A stretch of 64,000 nucleotides of DNA from positions 62,001-126,000 of the forward strand of contig JARLGV010000022.1 in assembly GCA_031292555.1 (NCBI GenBank). The letters are read 5' to 3'. The position numbers and the translations under genes were made by a program. This document shows, in pieces, positions 53,471 to 62,934 of this stretch; position 1 is the stretch's first letter, and each line of letters begins with the position of its first letter. The notes beneath the pieces were generated by a model. That model did not search any database. It was not told the origin of the DNA and saw nothing but the letters and a program-made list of their open reading frames with translations. Source of the stretch: Fimbriimonas sp. (GTDB lineage: Bacteria > Armatimonadota > Fimbriimonadia > Fimbriimonadales > Fimbriimonadaceae).

Positions 53471-56400
53471 GTGCTCTTGATAAGTAATCGCAGTAAATGC
53501 GTGGGCTTGCTGGGCGTCCTGGGACTGCTGGCAGGCGTAGCTTTTGCAGGCGGGCCTCGTGCCAGCGTGCCGAAAGCTCCGCAGCTATCGGTCGCCGACG
53601 CTCAGAAGAAGCTTGATAAGGCTTCGCATCGATTTATTGAAAATGTTGGCCAATGGCCGGATAAAGCATTGTTCTTTGCCCGTGCAGATCACCTGAACTA
53701 CTGGGTGACGAAGCAAGGCTTGACGTTTGACTATTTCTCCGGCAAATCGTCTGGAAAACACCCGACAAAGCAGGGCCAAGTTGTAGGCATGAGCTTTGAC
53801 GGCGCCAAATCCTTCAACCCTCGGGGCGAAGGAAAGCTTGGGTTTGTCACCGACTACTTGAATGGCAAGTTGGTTCGGCGGCATACCGCTCACAGCTTTG
53901 CGGGCGCGGTAGCAAAGGATGTCTATCCCGGCGTCGACTTCCACACGTATTACGATCAGGGCAAGCCCCGGTATGACCTGGTGGTCGCACCGAGCGCCGA
54001 CCCGAGCGTGATCCGGCTTGCGTTTAGCGGAGCCGATGGCACCGCGATCGCAAGCGACACCATCCAGTTGAAGACCCATCTCGGGAACTTGCTGGAAGGC
54101 AAGCTCTTTGCGTATCAGAACGTAACCGGAAAGAAGAGCCCGGTTTCTGCTCGTTTCGTGCAGCTTGGCGCCGATCGGTTCGGCTTCAAACTCGGAGCCT
54201 ATGATCGGTCAAAGGCCCTCGTCATCGACCCACTTGTCTACGGCACGTACTATGGCGGCGACAATGGCATGGATGACGTCAAGTCCGTCACTACCGACAG
54301 CGCTGGCGGCGTCTACATGACCGGTTGGACGATGGCTCCGGACTTCCCGGCGATCTACGGACCCTACGGCTTCAATGTCCACGGCCCGTACGGCGGCACA
54401 CCTTGGCTTGGACGCGACGCGTTCGTTTCAAAGCTTCAAGGCGATGCCTTCAACCACGACTATGCGGCGATCATCGCTGGTTCTCTCGAAGATTACGGCC
54501 AATACATTGGCGTCGATCCGCACGGCGACGTTTGGGTGGCAGGTCGAACCCAGTCTTCGGACTTTCCAGGGAACGAGGTCTATCAGCGGCCGAACGTTCA
54601 GTTCCTCTACATGTCGCAGACCGTTCGCGGTGGTTGGCACGGGGGTTCATTCGCATTAGCGTACGGCTACCAGACAGCATATGAGTCTGACACGGTTGCA
54701 CTCGCTTGGAACGCGTCGACGACGGCGGTTGCAAATGCATTGGATGCAGCGCTCGGTATTGCTAGCGGCGTCACGGTCACCTCTACTGGTGGGACCCTGA
54801 ACCAGGGCGCGACCTATCGCGTTTCCTTGCCGTGGAACTTCCCGCTGCTCATCTCGGTGATTAATAACGAGCTGGGTCCGAACTACATTCTTCAGAAGAA
54901 CCCTAACCCGCCGCTTCCTCGCGGTCAGGTAGTTCAGCTTCAGCCGAACGGCGCCACTACGCCGACCAATGGAACGTATGCCCTTACGATCCACGCCGGC
55001 GCGAACACATACACTACGGCTCCAATCAACTTCGACGCAACCGCTCCTACGGTGCAAACGGCTGTTTCAACGGCGGTTGGCCCTGCGCTTGCCGGCAACG
55101 TCGTTGTCTCATCCGAGTTTGGCGACACACTGCCGCCTTACCTCATCACGTTTAAGAACGCTTGGGGCACAACGCCTCCTACCGTAAGCATCGATAATTC
55201 GCTGTTAGTCGGTGGAACGTACAGCCTCGTCACGATTGATCAGTACCTCTTGTACTGGGATCCGAACACGTCCAAGCCGGTCGGTGGATTCTTCCTGCTG
55301 AGCCTTCTTGGCAACTACATCTTCTTCAACTACAACGACTCGGCAGCGACGGTTCTTGCCGGTCTTCAGTCCGTAGTCGGAGCAACCAATGTGATCGTGA
55401 CCAACCCGGTGGCAGGAAACTTGCCGACGGGCACCTACCAGATCGCGTTCGTTGGATCGGCGGCTGGTGCAGTAAACCTGTCACTTGACGATTCGTTCCT
55501 AAATAATCGCCCGGTCTACGACTTCCAAGCCAAGACGAGCGACCTTTTCGTGATGCGCTTCGAACAGAGCCAGACCACGGTCCTCGACCCGGTCACTCAC
55601 GAGTCGGTGCTCCTCTGGGGCGGGGATGCAGATGAGTATCTCGCTGGATTCTCGATCATGCCGGAGACCAATCCGCAACCGACGGATCCCGTAACATTCG
55701 CCTTCGGCGGAACGGTGGCTCCAGCTGGTTACCAGCAGCTCGTGCCTGTCAGCCCGATCCCATCTGGATTCCCAGGCGGTCAAGCCGGCTTTATCTCGAA
55801 GTACACATTCAACGTAGGGAATCTATCCTTCACGGCTGATCCAGTCATTCCGAGATATGTAGCAGGCGGCGGCAGTGCGGCTCTTGATTCGAACGGACTG
55901 GTGCACGGTGGCTCGAGCAATATCGATCTCACCGGCGTAGCGATGGATCCCCAAGGAACCGTCTACACGGGTGGCACCTGCCACTACAACGGCAACTTCG
56001 ACACCGCGACGATCGTCGGCGGAGCGACGGGACCATTTGTCACGACAAAGGGCGTCTTTGCTGGCGGCCGGCTCCTTCGGAACGACGACTTGTTCGTTCA
56101 GAAGTACACGCCGGACGGAACGATGGCCTATTCGGCCCTCATCGGCGGCAACGACTACGACACGGCAGGCGGTCTTGATTTTGACCTTGATGGCGCAACC
56201 ATTAACGCTGGAAGCAGCATCTGTGTCGATCAGAACTTCGATCTTTACATCACAGGTATTTCGGGATCGTTCAACTTCCCGCGAACTCGCGGCGTCTACG
56301 GCGAGACATTCAATGCCGCCAACAACGTCACGGTTACGAAGATCAGTTCGGATGCATCCAAGCTCCTTTACTCGACGAACTTGAAGACGAACGGCTTGGT

Positions 56401-58963
56401 CCTTCCTGCCGGCGTCGGAGTGGACCCTAGCGGTGACGCATTCGTCACCGGTAACGTTCATGCCGACTGGTACGACTTCCCCGACACGTTCACGGAAGAT
56501 CCGACGACTGCGGCCAACCCGAACCAGCCTAACAGCATGCCGTTAGGCGCAATTCAGGTAACCACACAGGGTGTGAACGGGGCAGTTGAAACAGCTCTCG
56601 TGGGCGCCAATCCTCAGCCGGCTGGCGGAGCATCGGACATCGCCACAACCGAAGGGTTCTTGAACATGTTGAACTCGTCGGCGACGACTCTCCTCTATGG
56701 AACGTATCTCGGCGGCGCGCTGGACGACCGCGTCTACGGACCATTCGTGGATAGCTTCGGCGACGTCTGGGTCTATGGGTGGACTGACTCATTCCGACAG
56801 TACGCCGTTTTCAGCTCAAGCGGCACTCCGACCGTCTACACCGACTATGCTTCGCTTCCTGCGGCGATGATTTCGCCTCTAGCGTTCAAGTCGACTCCGG
56901 ACGCCGGCGGCTACACGACGCTGAACGGAATTCTGTTCGGCGCCCTGTCGCAAACGTATCCGAACTATACGCCGTGGAGCTGGGCTCCGACGACGACCGC
57001 TCCGGGCTATGCCGTGCCCACTATCCAGGCTGCTTATGGCCGAGACGGATGGGTCGACAAGCTCCGAATCAACCTTTCTTCGGTATCGAGTGTAACGTTC
57101 AACCCGAGCACCATCCCTGGTGGACTCGGAGCGAGTACCACCGGTACGATCACGTTGAGCCAAGGAGCTCCCACGGGCGGCGCGAACATCGTTCTGACGC
57201 TCAATAGCACGGCGGCTGCCTCCTTCTCGTCTGACCCGACGAATCCGCTTGGAACGTTGGTTGTGACGATTCCGGCTGGCGCTACCACAGCAACGTTCAC
57301 GGTCTATACCGAGGGCGTCACGCTGAATACGTCGGTCTTGGTTACGGCAACGTATCAAGGCAGCTTCTCGATTGGTCAGTTCACGGTTATCCCGTGGCTC
57401 ACCCAGTTCTCGATCACCCCGACCAGCGTTGTCGGCGGAAACGCCATCAGTGGTAGGGTCACGCTCGCTGCGCTACCTCCGACCGGAAGTGGCGGTATCA
57501 CGGTCAACGTGCTCACCGACAACGTGTCCATCGTGAACTTCGGCGGAAACGCCTCGACGACGGTCACGGTTCCTGAAGGTCAGACGTCGGCTTCGTTCGA
57601 GATCGACACGAGCGGCGTGGGAACTATCTCCTACCCGACAATCACTGCTTCGCTCTTGGGCGTGGGTCTAACCCAGACGCTTGAGGTGACGCTTGCCAAT
57701 CTCGTATCGGTGACGTTCAACGAGAACCCGGTTGCGGGTGGCACGGTTGTTACGGGAACGGTCAACCTAAACGGTCAGGCAACTGGTCCGTTCTACGTAT
57801 ACGTGACGGCAACTTCGGTCCCGGCAAACCCGGTCTTCAAGATCGACACCGGTGACAAGGTGGATCCGAGCCGACTGGCCTTCCCGCAGGGCGCGACGAC
57901 TGAGTCGTTCTCTATCTTCACTCCTTACGAGGGAGCGAATGCGGTAGCGGTCATCTCTGCTCATCGGCCCGCACAAGGCAACTACATCGAACAGACTCTC
58001 CAGAACACGCTCAACGTCCAAGACGACGATCTGACTGGACTGTCGATCCTCCCGACGGAGGTCGCCGGTGGAACGCCATCGGTTGGCACGGTAACGATCG
58101 CCAATGCCGCTCCTGTCGGCGGAGTCGTCGTGAATCTGGCCGTCGTCAATAAGGCGAACCCGGCCGGCGCTTGTGCGACGAGCGTTCCAACTACGGTTAT
58201 CGTTCCGTCAGGCGCCACTAGCGTCAACTTCCCGATCACCACGGCTGTCGTGGGCGTCGGCGAAGTCGACACGGTCACCGCCTCAAGAGGACCGGTATCG
58301 TTCAATCAGTCGGCCGACCTGACGGTTGATGGCGTGACCTTCACGCTGTCGCTGGCTCCGTCGACCGTCATTGGCGGAACGAGCGGTTCTTCGACCGGTA
58401 CGATCACGATCCCGGCTGCTGCGCCTGCAGGAGGTCTCACCTTCTCGCTGGCTGCTCTGGCCTCCTCGGCCTCCTTGCCGTACACCACGAGCACGGACGC
58501 CACGGTTCCGGCGAGCGTAACGATTCCGGAGAAGGCCACTTCGGCGACCTTCACGATTACAACGACTCCTCCTGCAGTTCCGAATGACACGGCCCAGATC
58601 TGGGCCACGATCACCGGCGGAACGCTTGTAACCGGTCCCGGATCGGCCGAGCAGGATCTAACGATCCAGCAGGTTGGCGTTTCGTCGATCCGGTTCATCC
58701 CGAGCGTTCTGTCTGGAAGAGCGCCGCGCAACCGAACGACCTGCATCGTCACATTGAACGGCCCGTCGACTGGAGGAAACATCAGCCTGTCTTCGAGCGT
58801 CGCTTCAATTCTGAATGTGCCGGCCACGGTAGCAATCGCTAAGGGAGCCACGTCGGTGACTTTCACATGCACCGCGAACATGGTATCGAGAACCTTGGCA
58901 ACCGTCGTAACCGCATCTTACGGTGCGGGATCGGCTGCAACCCAGGTTGTCGTCACCCGATAG
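53471..58963 (+). CDS. Giant secreted SBBP-repeat protein with Ig/Calx-beta-like tail
   Basis: About 1830 residues. From the GTG at 53471 the product begins with a good signal peptide (a basic start, then GLLGVLGLLAGVAFAGG). A conserved N-terminal block follows with FIENVGQWPDKALFFA and ALVIDPLVYGTYYGG, which starts an SBBP-type beta-propeller (GGVYMTGWTMAPDFPA, VAGRTQSSDFPGNEVY, VTGNVHADWYDFPDTF). Between propeller repeats, residues ~400-700 hold inserted beta-rich stretches. The last ~630 residues are six Ig- or Calx-beta-like repeats. The open frame extends to 53339, but the TATAAT at 53353 argues against the earlier starts. A membrane or cell-wall anchor is not visible, so it is probably secreted or outer-surface bound. 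Confidence 0.8.
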   Translation: MLLISNRSKCVGLLGVLGLLAGVAFAGGPRASVPKAPQLSVADAQKKLDKASHRFIENVGQWPDKALFFARADHLNYWVTKQGLTFDYFSGKSSGKHPTKQGQVVGMSFDGAKSFNPRGEGKLGFVTDYLNGKLVRRHTAHSFAGAVAKDVYPGVDFHTYYDQGKPRYDLVVAPSADPSVIRLAFSGADGTAIASDTIQLKTHLGNLLEGKLFAYQNVTGKKSPVSARFVQLGADRFGFKLGAYDRSKALVIDPLVYGTYYGGDNGMDDVKSVTTDSAGGVYMTGWTMAPDFPAIYGPYGFNVHGPYGGTPWLGRDAFVSKLQGDAFNHDYAAIIAGSLEDYGQYIGVDPHGDVWVAGRTQSSDFPGNEVYQRPNVQFLYMSQTVRGGWHGGSFALAYGYQTAYESDTVALAWNASTTAVANALDAALGIASGVTVTSTGGTLNQGATYRVSLPWNFPLLISVINNELGPNYILQKNPNPPLPRGQVVQLQPNGATTPTNGTYALTIHAGANTYTTAPINFDATAPTVQTAVSTAVGPALAGNVVVSSEFGDTLPPYLITFKNAWGTTPPTVSIDNSLLVGGTYSLVTIDQYLLYWDPNTSKPVGGFFLLSLLGNYIFFNYNDSAATVLAGLQSVVGATNVIVTNPVAGNLPTGTYQIAFVGSAAGAVNLSLDDSFLNNRPVYDFQAKTSDLFVMRFEQSQTTVLDPVTHESVLLWGGDADEYLAGFSIMPETNPQPTDPVTFAFGGTVAPAGYQQLVPVSPIPSGFPGGQAGFISKYTFNVGNLSFTADPVIPRYVAGGGSAALDSNGLVHGGSSNIDLTGVAMDPQGTVYTGGTCHYNGNFDTATIVGGATGPFVTTKGVFAGGRLLRNDDLFVQKYTPDGTMAYSALIGGNDYDTAGGLDFDLDGATINAGSSICVDQNFDLYITGISGSFNFPRTRGVYGETFNAANNVTVTKISSDASKLLYSTNLKTNGLVLPAGVGVDPSGDAFVTGNVHADWYDFPDTFTEDPTTAANPNQPNSMPLGAIQVTTQGVNGAVETALVGANPQPAGGASDIATTEGFLNMLNSSATTLLYGTYLGGALDDRVYGPFVDSFGDVWVYGWTDSFRQYAVFSSSGTPTVYTDYASLPAAMISPLAFKSTPDAGGYTTLNGILFGALSQTYPNYTPWSWAPTTTAPGYAVPTIQAAYGRDGWVDKLRINLSSVSSVTFNPSTIPGGLGASTTGTITLSQGAPTGGANIVLTLNSTAAASFSSDPTNPLGTLVVTIPAGATTATFTVYTEGVTLNTSVLVTATYQGSFSIGQFTVIPWLTQFSITPTSVVGGNAISGRVTLAALPPTGSGGITVNVLTDNVSIVNFGGNASTTVTVPEGQTSASFEIDTSGVGTISYPTITASLLGVGLTQTLEVTLANLVSVTFNENPVAGGTVVTGTVNLNGQATGPFYVYVTATSVPANPVFKIDTGDKVDPSRLAFPQGATTESFSIFTPYEGANAVAVISAHRPAQGNYIEQTLQNTLNVQDDDLTGLSILPTEVAGGTPSVGTVTIANAAPVGGVVVNLAVVNKANPAGACATSVPTTVIVPSGATSVNFPITTAVVGVGEVDTVTASRGPVSFNQSADLTVDGVTFTLSLAPSTVIGGTSGSSTGTITIPAAAPAGGLTFSLAALASSASLPYTTSTDATVPASVTIPEKATSATFTITTTPPAVPNDTAQIWATITGGTLVTGPGSAEQDLTIQQVGVSSIRFIPSVLSGRAPRNRTTCIVTLNGPSTGGNISLSSSVASILNVPATVAIAKGATSVTFTCTANMVSRTLATVVTASYGAGSAATQVVVTR
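57076..58959 (+). repeat. Six degenerate ~300-350-bp repeats encoding Ig/Calx-beta-like domains
   Basis: Within the giant gene, units begin near 57076, 57400, 57700, 58025, 58327 and 58674. Each encodes a strand rich in V/T, a P-x-x-V-x-GG turn, a G-T-V/I-T-L strand, and a late P-x-G-A-T-x-x-x-F-x-I strand. The units diverge clearly at both DNA and protein level, so this is an old repeat array and not a recent tandem duplication. The reading frame continues through all units. Confidence 0.75.
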
Positions 58964-58975
58964 CCTGAGCTGCAG

Positions 58976-59008
58976 AAAACCCCCGGACCTGTAAGGTCCG
59001 GGGGTTTT
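58976..59008. terminator. Bidirectional intrinsic terminator after the giant gene
   Basis: CCCCCGGACC and GGTCCGGGGG form a perfect 10-bp stem with a 5-nt loop (58980-59004), flanked by AAAA on the left and TTTT on the right. It can terminate transcription in both directions. It lies about 13 bp after the giant protein's stop. Confidence 0.92.
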
Positions 59009-59096
59009 CTTGTTTATGACTGTATTGGCCCGGATGATCTGGTGTGCGAACGGCGTCTTTCAGTTGATCGTGCTCAATCTGGAGGGTAGGCGTATT

Positions 59097-60506
59097 GTGG
59101 GCGTTCTTGTGCGCATAGCTTGGTTACTCGGCGCATCGTTCGTTTCGGGGTGCCTAATCGTTCTCGCCCTTCCTCCGAGTGGTCGTGGAACATTGGCATG
59201 GTTCGCGATGACTCCTGTGTTTCTGGCATCGAGAAGGACGAGATTCGTCGCAGGTTTCGTCTCCGCTCTGGGTGCCTGCGCGGTCGCCTCCATCGCTTCA
59301 GTAACTGGAGTGTTCTATTCGCTTGGGGACTCGAATGGCGTGCCCGAATGGACCTACGTTGGAATGGCGCTGTTTGGATTCGTGTTCGGCACGTTGGCAG
59401 GTTTGAACTCGGAGATCCGCGTTTGGAATTTTAGAACGGTGTTGGGTCTGGCAGCGATTGGTGTTTTGCTGGAGTCGATTCTACTCTGGGTGTTGCCTGC
59501 CCCTTTCGAACTTTCACAGGCAGGGTCAATGATGATGCTTTGGCTTGCCGGAAGCACAGGTATCTGGGGAGTGGGCTTTGCGCTATGGTTCGTGAACCTC
59601 GTTCTCGCAAACTCAGACAAGTCAATTGCGTTCCGGGGAGTGGCGTGCGCGACATTCATAGGCCTGCTATATTTGGTCAATGTGATCGCTCTCAGGACGG
59701 AGCGTCATGCAGACGACATCACGGTGGGAGTTGTGCAATCAAGTTCCACGAGCCTTTCTGAGATGCGCAGTTTGAGTCGGTTAGCCGAAAGCGGTGGGGC
59801 CATTTTGGTCGTGTGGCCGGAGTTTTCTGGAATCATGGATGTCAGAAACGGGGACAGCAAGATCCTCCGTGCGCTAGCACATGAGAAGGGAATGCCTGCC
59901 TTTGTGACAAGTTTCCGGGATGAGCACGAGCCTCTGCCCCACAATGCGGCTTCACTGTTCGATCGAAGCGGCGAATCCAAGCGCTACTTCAAGCGGAAGT
60001 TGTTTGCCGCCGAGAAGCAAATGCACGCTCCCGGAACTCACCCGTTGGCGGTGTCCACGCCTTTCGGACAGTTGGGGCTGAACATTTGCTACGATTCGTG
60101 CTTTCCGGCCGTCATGAGGGACACTGCAAGGGAAGGGGCTGATGTAATCGCGCTGCCAACGATTGACCCAGAATCCCCCTATGGGTTCTTTGCAGCGAAC
60201 CATGCAGCGTTTGGCGCCTTCAGGTCGGCGGAAGAAGGGCTGTCAATCATCCGTTCGGATGGCGGAGCCTACTCAACGATTACGAACAACCAGGGCGTAA
60301 TTGTCGGGCAACTCGGGGCGGTGGCGGATCGTGTCTTGGTCGCCTCGGTTCCAAGCCATTCGAGATGGACGCTTTACAAGTGGGCGGGCGACTGGTTCCT
60401 CTACCTCTGTGGGGCAATAGTCGTGTGGGCGGTTTGGCCATGGCTGGCGAAGGTGGCCAAGGGCCGGTCAAAAGAGGTAGGTTCTTTCGACCGGCTCGGA
60501 TCCTAG
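59097..60506 (+). CDS. lnt: Apolipoprotein N-acyltransferase Lnt
   Basis: Lnt adds the third acyl chain to lipoproteins in the periplasmic leaflet of the inner membrane. From the GTG at 59097 the protein has ~470 residues, with an N-terminal set of hydrophobic helices and a nitrilase-like domain. Candidate catalytic residues are Glu242 in VWPEFSG, Lys301 in FKRKLFAAEKQ and Cys331 in ICYDSCFP. A GGAGG motif (59081-59085) lies 11 nt upstream of that GTG, which favours it over the earlier start at 59010. Its presence implies triacylated lipoproteins and supports a diderm-type envelope, though Lnt also occurs in some actinobacteria. Its stop overlaps gpmA convergently. Confidence 0.88.
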   Translation: MGVLVRIAWLLGASFVSGCLIVLALPPSGRGTLAWFAMTPVFLASRRTRFVAGFVSALGACAVASIASVTGVFYSLGDSNGVPEWTYVGMALFGFVFGTLAGLNSEIRVWNFRTVLGLAAIGVLLESILLWVLPAPFELSQAGSMMMLWLAGSTGIWGVGFALWFVNLVLANSDKSIAFRGVACATFIGLLYLVNVIALRTERHADDITVGVVQSSSTSLSEMRSLSRLAESGGAILVVWPEFSGIMDVRNGDSKILRALAHEKGMPAFVTSFRDEHEPLPHNAASLFDRSGESKRYFKRKLFAAEKQMHAPGTHPLAVSTPFGQLGLNICYDSCFPAVMRDTAREGADVIALPTIDPESPYGFFAANHAAFGAFRSAEEGLSIIRSDGGAYSTITNNQGVIVGQLGAVADRVLVASVPSHSRWTLYKWAGDWFLYLCGAIVVWAVWPWLAKVAKGRSKEVGSFDRLGS

Positions 60507-61105
60507 AGGATCTCTTTGGAAACGACTTTGCCCTCCAGGGTGAAGTCGTAGACGAGAGGTACTCCGGTTGCCAGGTTCAGTTCAAGGACCTCTTCACGCG
60601 AGAGCTTATCCAACTGCATGACGATTGAGCGGTTCGAGTTGCCGTGGGCTACTACCAGAACGTTCTTGCCTTGCGTGATGTCGCCCATGATGCATCGGTC
60701 GAAGAAGGGAAGCGTTCGCGCTGCCGTCATTTCGAGCGACTCGCCGTTGGGGGGCGGAACGTCGTAGCTTCGTCGCCAAATGTGGACTTGCTCTTTGCCG
60801 AATTTTGCGGCCGTCTGAGTTTTGTTGAGACCTTGCAGATCGCCGTAGTGGCGCTCGTTTAGCGCCTCATCGCGGATCGTGGGGATCTCCTTGCCGATTT
60901 CGCCAAGAATGATCGCCAGAGTGTGCTGAGCGCGCGTGAGTGAACTTGTGTACGCCACATCGATGGGAACGTTCAGAAGTTTCTGGCCGGCGCCCTTGGC
61001 TTCATCTCGACCTTTGGGAGTAAGGGGCACGTCGACCCAGCCGGTGAACCGATCCTCTAAATTCCAGAGGGATTGTCCGTGTCGGACAAGAATGAGTTTA
61101 GGCAT
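60503..61105 (-). CDS. gpmA: 2,3-bisphosphoglycerate-dependent phosphoglycerate mutase GpmA
   Basis: GpmA interconverts 3- and 2-phosphoglycerate in glycolysis. The 200-residue form starts MPKLILVRHGQSLWN with the phosphohistidine His9. RFTGWVDVPLTPKG, TSSLTRAQHT and ALNERHYGDLQGLNK carry the conserved active-site residues, and the second His lies in VVAHGNSNR. A longer frame upstream (to 61144) adds 13 residues that do not fit. Its stop codon overlaps the stop of lnt on the opposite strand (CTAG shared). Confidence 0.95.
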   Translation of the reverse strand: MPKLILVRHGQSLWNLEDRFTGWVDVPLTPKGRDEAKGAGQKLLNVPIDVAYTSSLTRAQHTLAIILGEIGKEIPTIRDEALNERHYGDLQGLNKTQTAAKFGKEQVHIWRRSYDVPPPNGESLEMTAARTLPFFDRCIMGDITQGKNVLVVAHGNSNRSIVMQLDKLSREEVLELNLATGVPLVYDFTLEGKVVSKEIL

Positions 61106-61293
61106 GTAACTGGCCCAGTTTACCGGGAAGAGGATTCTTGGCAAGTGCTTCCGGGGCAGTCTACGGGCTCCCGTATGGACCGGTCTGAGCTTTTTCAGAC
61201 CGGCCGTTCAAGGTATGTGAAGCAGAATGATGGCTGAACCACGGCTCTTGATGAGCCTGTCAGCGAGCGGACCTTTAAGATGGAAGTAGTGCA

Positions 61294-61551
61294 TTGAGGA
61301 TCAGGTTTCGGTTGCCCAAGTTCAACTTGCTTGGATGTTCCGCTTGGATCTTTGCGAACGCGGCATTGATGCTGTTTGGCTATAGCCGTTGCGCGCTGTA
61401 TGCCTTCTCTCCGACCGTCACAAAGCAATCGGACTGGCAGATTTGGAGGAAAGTTGTGTTGAGCCCGCCATACACCCTTGTGTGGTTGTGGTTGGGTATG
61501 TCTCTTCTTTGTTTCTGGCCCTTCGACGGGCAGGGACGGGCGCGTGGTTAG
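61294..61551 (+). CDS. Putative small membrane protein
   Basis: An 85-residue frame begins at a TTG (61294) and has two hydrophobic segments (about 12-30 and 57-74) with a basic start (RIRFRLPKF). No family is recognised and no strong ribosome-binding site is visible. It ends at 61551, overlapping the end of the amidohydrolase gene on the other strand by 4 bp. Its reality is uncertain. Confidence 0.4.
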   Translation: MRIRFRLPKFNLLGCSAWIFANAALMLFGYSRCALYAFSPTVTKQSDWQIWRKVVLSPPYTLVWLWLGMSLLCFWPFDGQGRARG

Positions 61552-62873
61552 GTGAAATCTAGCATGCGGCCCGTCGGCGAACCTGCGAGTTGACCCTCGC
61601 GAACGGCAACTCGACCGTTAAGAACTACATGTTCCACCCAGCCGGTTAGCGTCTCACCTTCATAGGGGCTCCATCCGCACTTGCTCTGAACCATGCTGCG
61701 CTCGAAGACTCGCGAGCGCTTGGCGTCCACTAGCGTAAGGTCGGCATCGAAGCCGACTTCGATGCGACCCTTGCCGTGAATCCCATAGATCAGTGCCGGC
61801 GCCTCGCAGGCCATCCTAACAATCGTCTCAATGCCGATTCGTCCTTGAGACGCAAACGTTAGTAGGACTGACAGCATGGTCTGAACGCCTGGCATTCCGC
61901 TTGGACTAGCGGGATAGGGTTGAGACTTTTCAGCAAGCGTGTGGGGGGCGTGGTCACTGCCGAAGACGTCGAAAACCCCCTCGCTAAGAGCTTGCCAGAG
62001 CCCGTCTCGATGTTCGGAAGAGCGAATGGGCGGGTTCATTTGCGCGAGCGATCCCAGCCGGTCGTAGCAGTCGGGAGCGGTGAAGAACAGATGTTGCGGC
62101 GTAACCTCGGCGGTTGTCCCAAGACCCTCGCGTTTTGCCTTGGCGATCATCGGAGATTCCAGTGCTGTCGATACGTGCAGAATGTGGACGGGACGGCCAG
62201 TCTCGTGGGATAGACGCAAGATTCGTTCAGTGGCCAGACGGGCACTCTCCGCATCGCGAAGGAAAGGGTGCTCCCGGGCATGCGCCTCCGAACTGATCAG
62301 GGCCTTGCGTTCGCGGTTTCTTGGCTCATCTTCGGCGTGGATCGGACACCGCTTTCGTCCTGCCAGTAAGACCTGCCTTAGCTCGTCGTCCTGGCCGACA
62401 AGCAATGGGCCGGTGGAGCTTCCCATGAAGATCTTTATTCCTGGAGTGCCGGGCAGCATCTCCAACTCGGGCAGATGCTCTACGTTGTCGGTCGTGGCGC
62501 CTACGAAGAAGCCATAGTGACACCACGCTCTTCCCGCGGCTCGGGAAAGCTTGTCTTCCAATGTCAGTTGGGTAGTCGTCGTCGGATTCGTATTTGGCAT
62601 TTCGAGAATGCTCGTCACGCCGCCGACCAAAGCGGAGCGGGTACCGGACTCCAAATCTTCCTTGTGCTCGAGTCCAGGCTCGCGAAAGTGGACTTGGGTG
62701 TCGATAAGACCAGGGAGCACGATCAAGTGTTCAGCGTCGAGTGTTTCGTTGGCGGTAGCTCCCGACAGATCCCCGATCGCTGTAATCTTGTCTCCGCGAA
62801 TGCCGATGTCTCCTACGCGAGGTTCTTGGGGAGAAAAGAGCGTTCCGTTTCGGACGAGCAAGTCGAAGTGCAC
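61548..62873 (-). CDS. Dihydroorotase-family amidohydrolase
   Basis: This 441-residue amidohydrolase has FREPGLEHKEDLESGTRSALVGGVTSILEMPNTNP, the signature of class I dihydroorotases. GIKIFMGSSTG holds the expected carboxylated lysine, HILHVST and GSDHAPH the metal-site residues, and SGMPGVQTML follows. The first metal motif reads DTQVHF: Gln60 replaces the first His of the usual H-x-H. Dihydroorotase makes dihydroorotate in pyrimidine synthesis, but this subtype could be an inactive paralog or a related ring hydrolase. I chose the GTG at 62873, preceded by AGGA; the frame extends to 62966 and would overlap the divergent xthA. No other pyr genes are adjacent. Confidence 0.85.
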   Translation of the reverse strand: MHFDLLVRNGTLFSPQEPRVGDIGIRGDKITAIGDLSGATANETLDAEHLIVLPGLIDTQVHFREPGLEHKEDLESGTRSALVGGVTSILEMPNTNPTTTTQLTLEDKLSRAAGRAWCHYGFFVGATTDNVEHLPELEMLPGTPGIKIFMGSSTGPLLVGQDDELRQVLLAGRKRCPIHAEDEPRNRERKALISSEAHAREHPFLRDAESARLATERILRLSHETGRPVHILHVSTALESPMIAKAKREGLGTTAEVTPQHLFFTAPDCYDRLGSLAQMNPPIRSSEHRDGLWQALSEGVFDVFGSDHAPHTLAEKSQPYPASPSGMPGVQTMLSVLLTFASQGRIGIETIVRMACEAPALIYGIHGKGRIEVGFDADLTLVDAKRSRVFERSMVQSKCGWSPYEGETLTGWVEHVVLNGRVAVREGQLAGSPTGRMLDFT

Positions 62874-62934
62874 GGTTCCTATTTTGGCGCGACGCCATAG
62901 CCCTCTGGGCCCAAAGAAGAATAAAATCGATCCG

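Noticed and set aside
57076-58959. Repeat region as a recent tandem duplication or mobile array
   Set aside because: Units are strongly diverged at DNA level and fit ordinary Ig-like protein domains.
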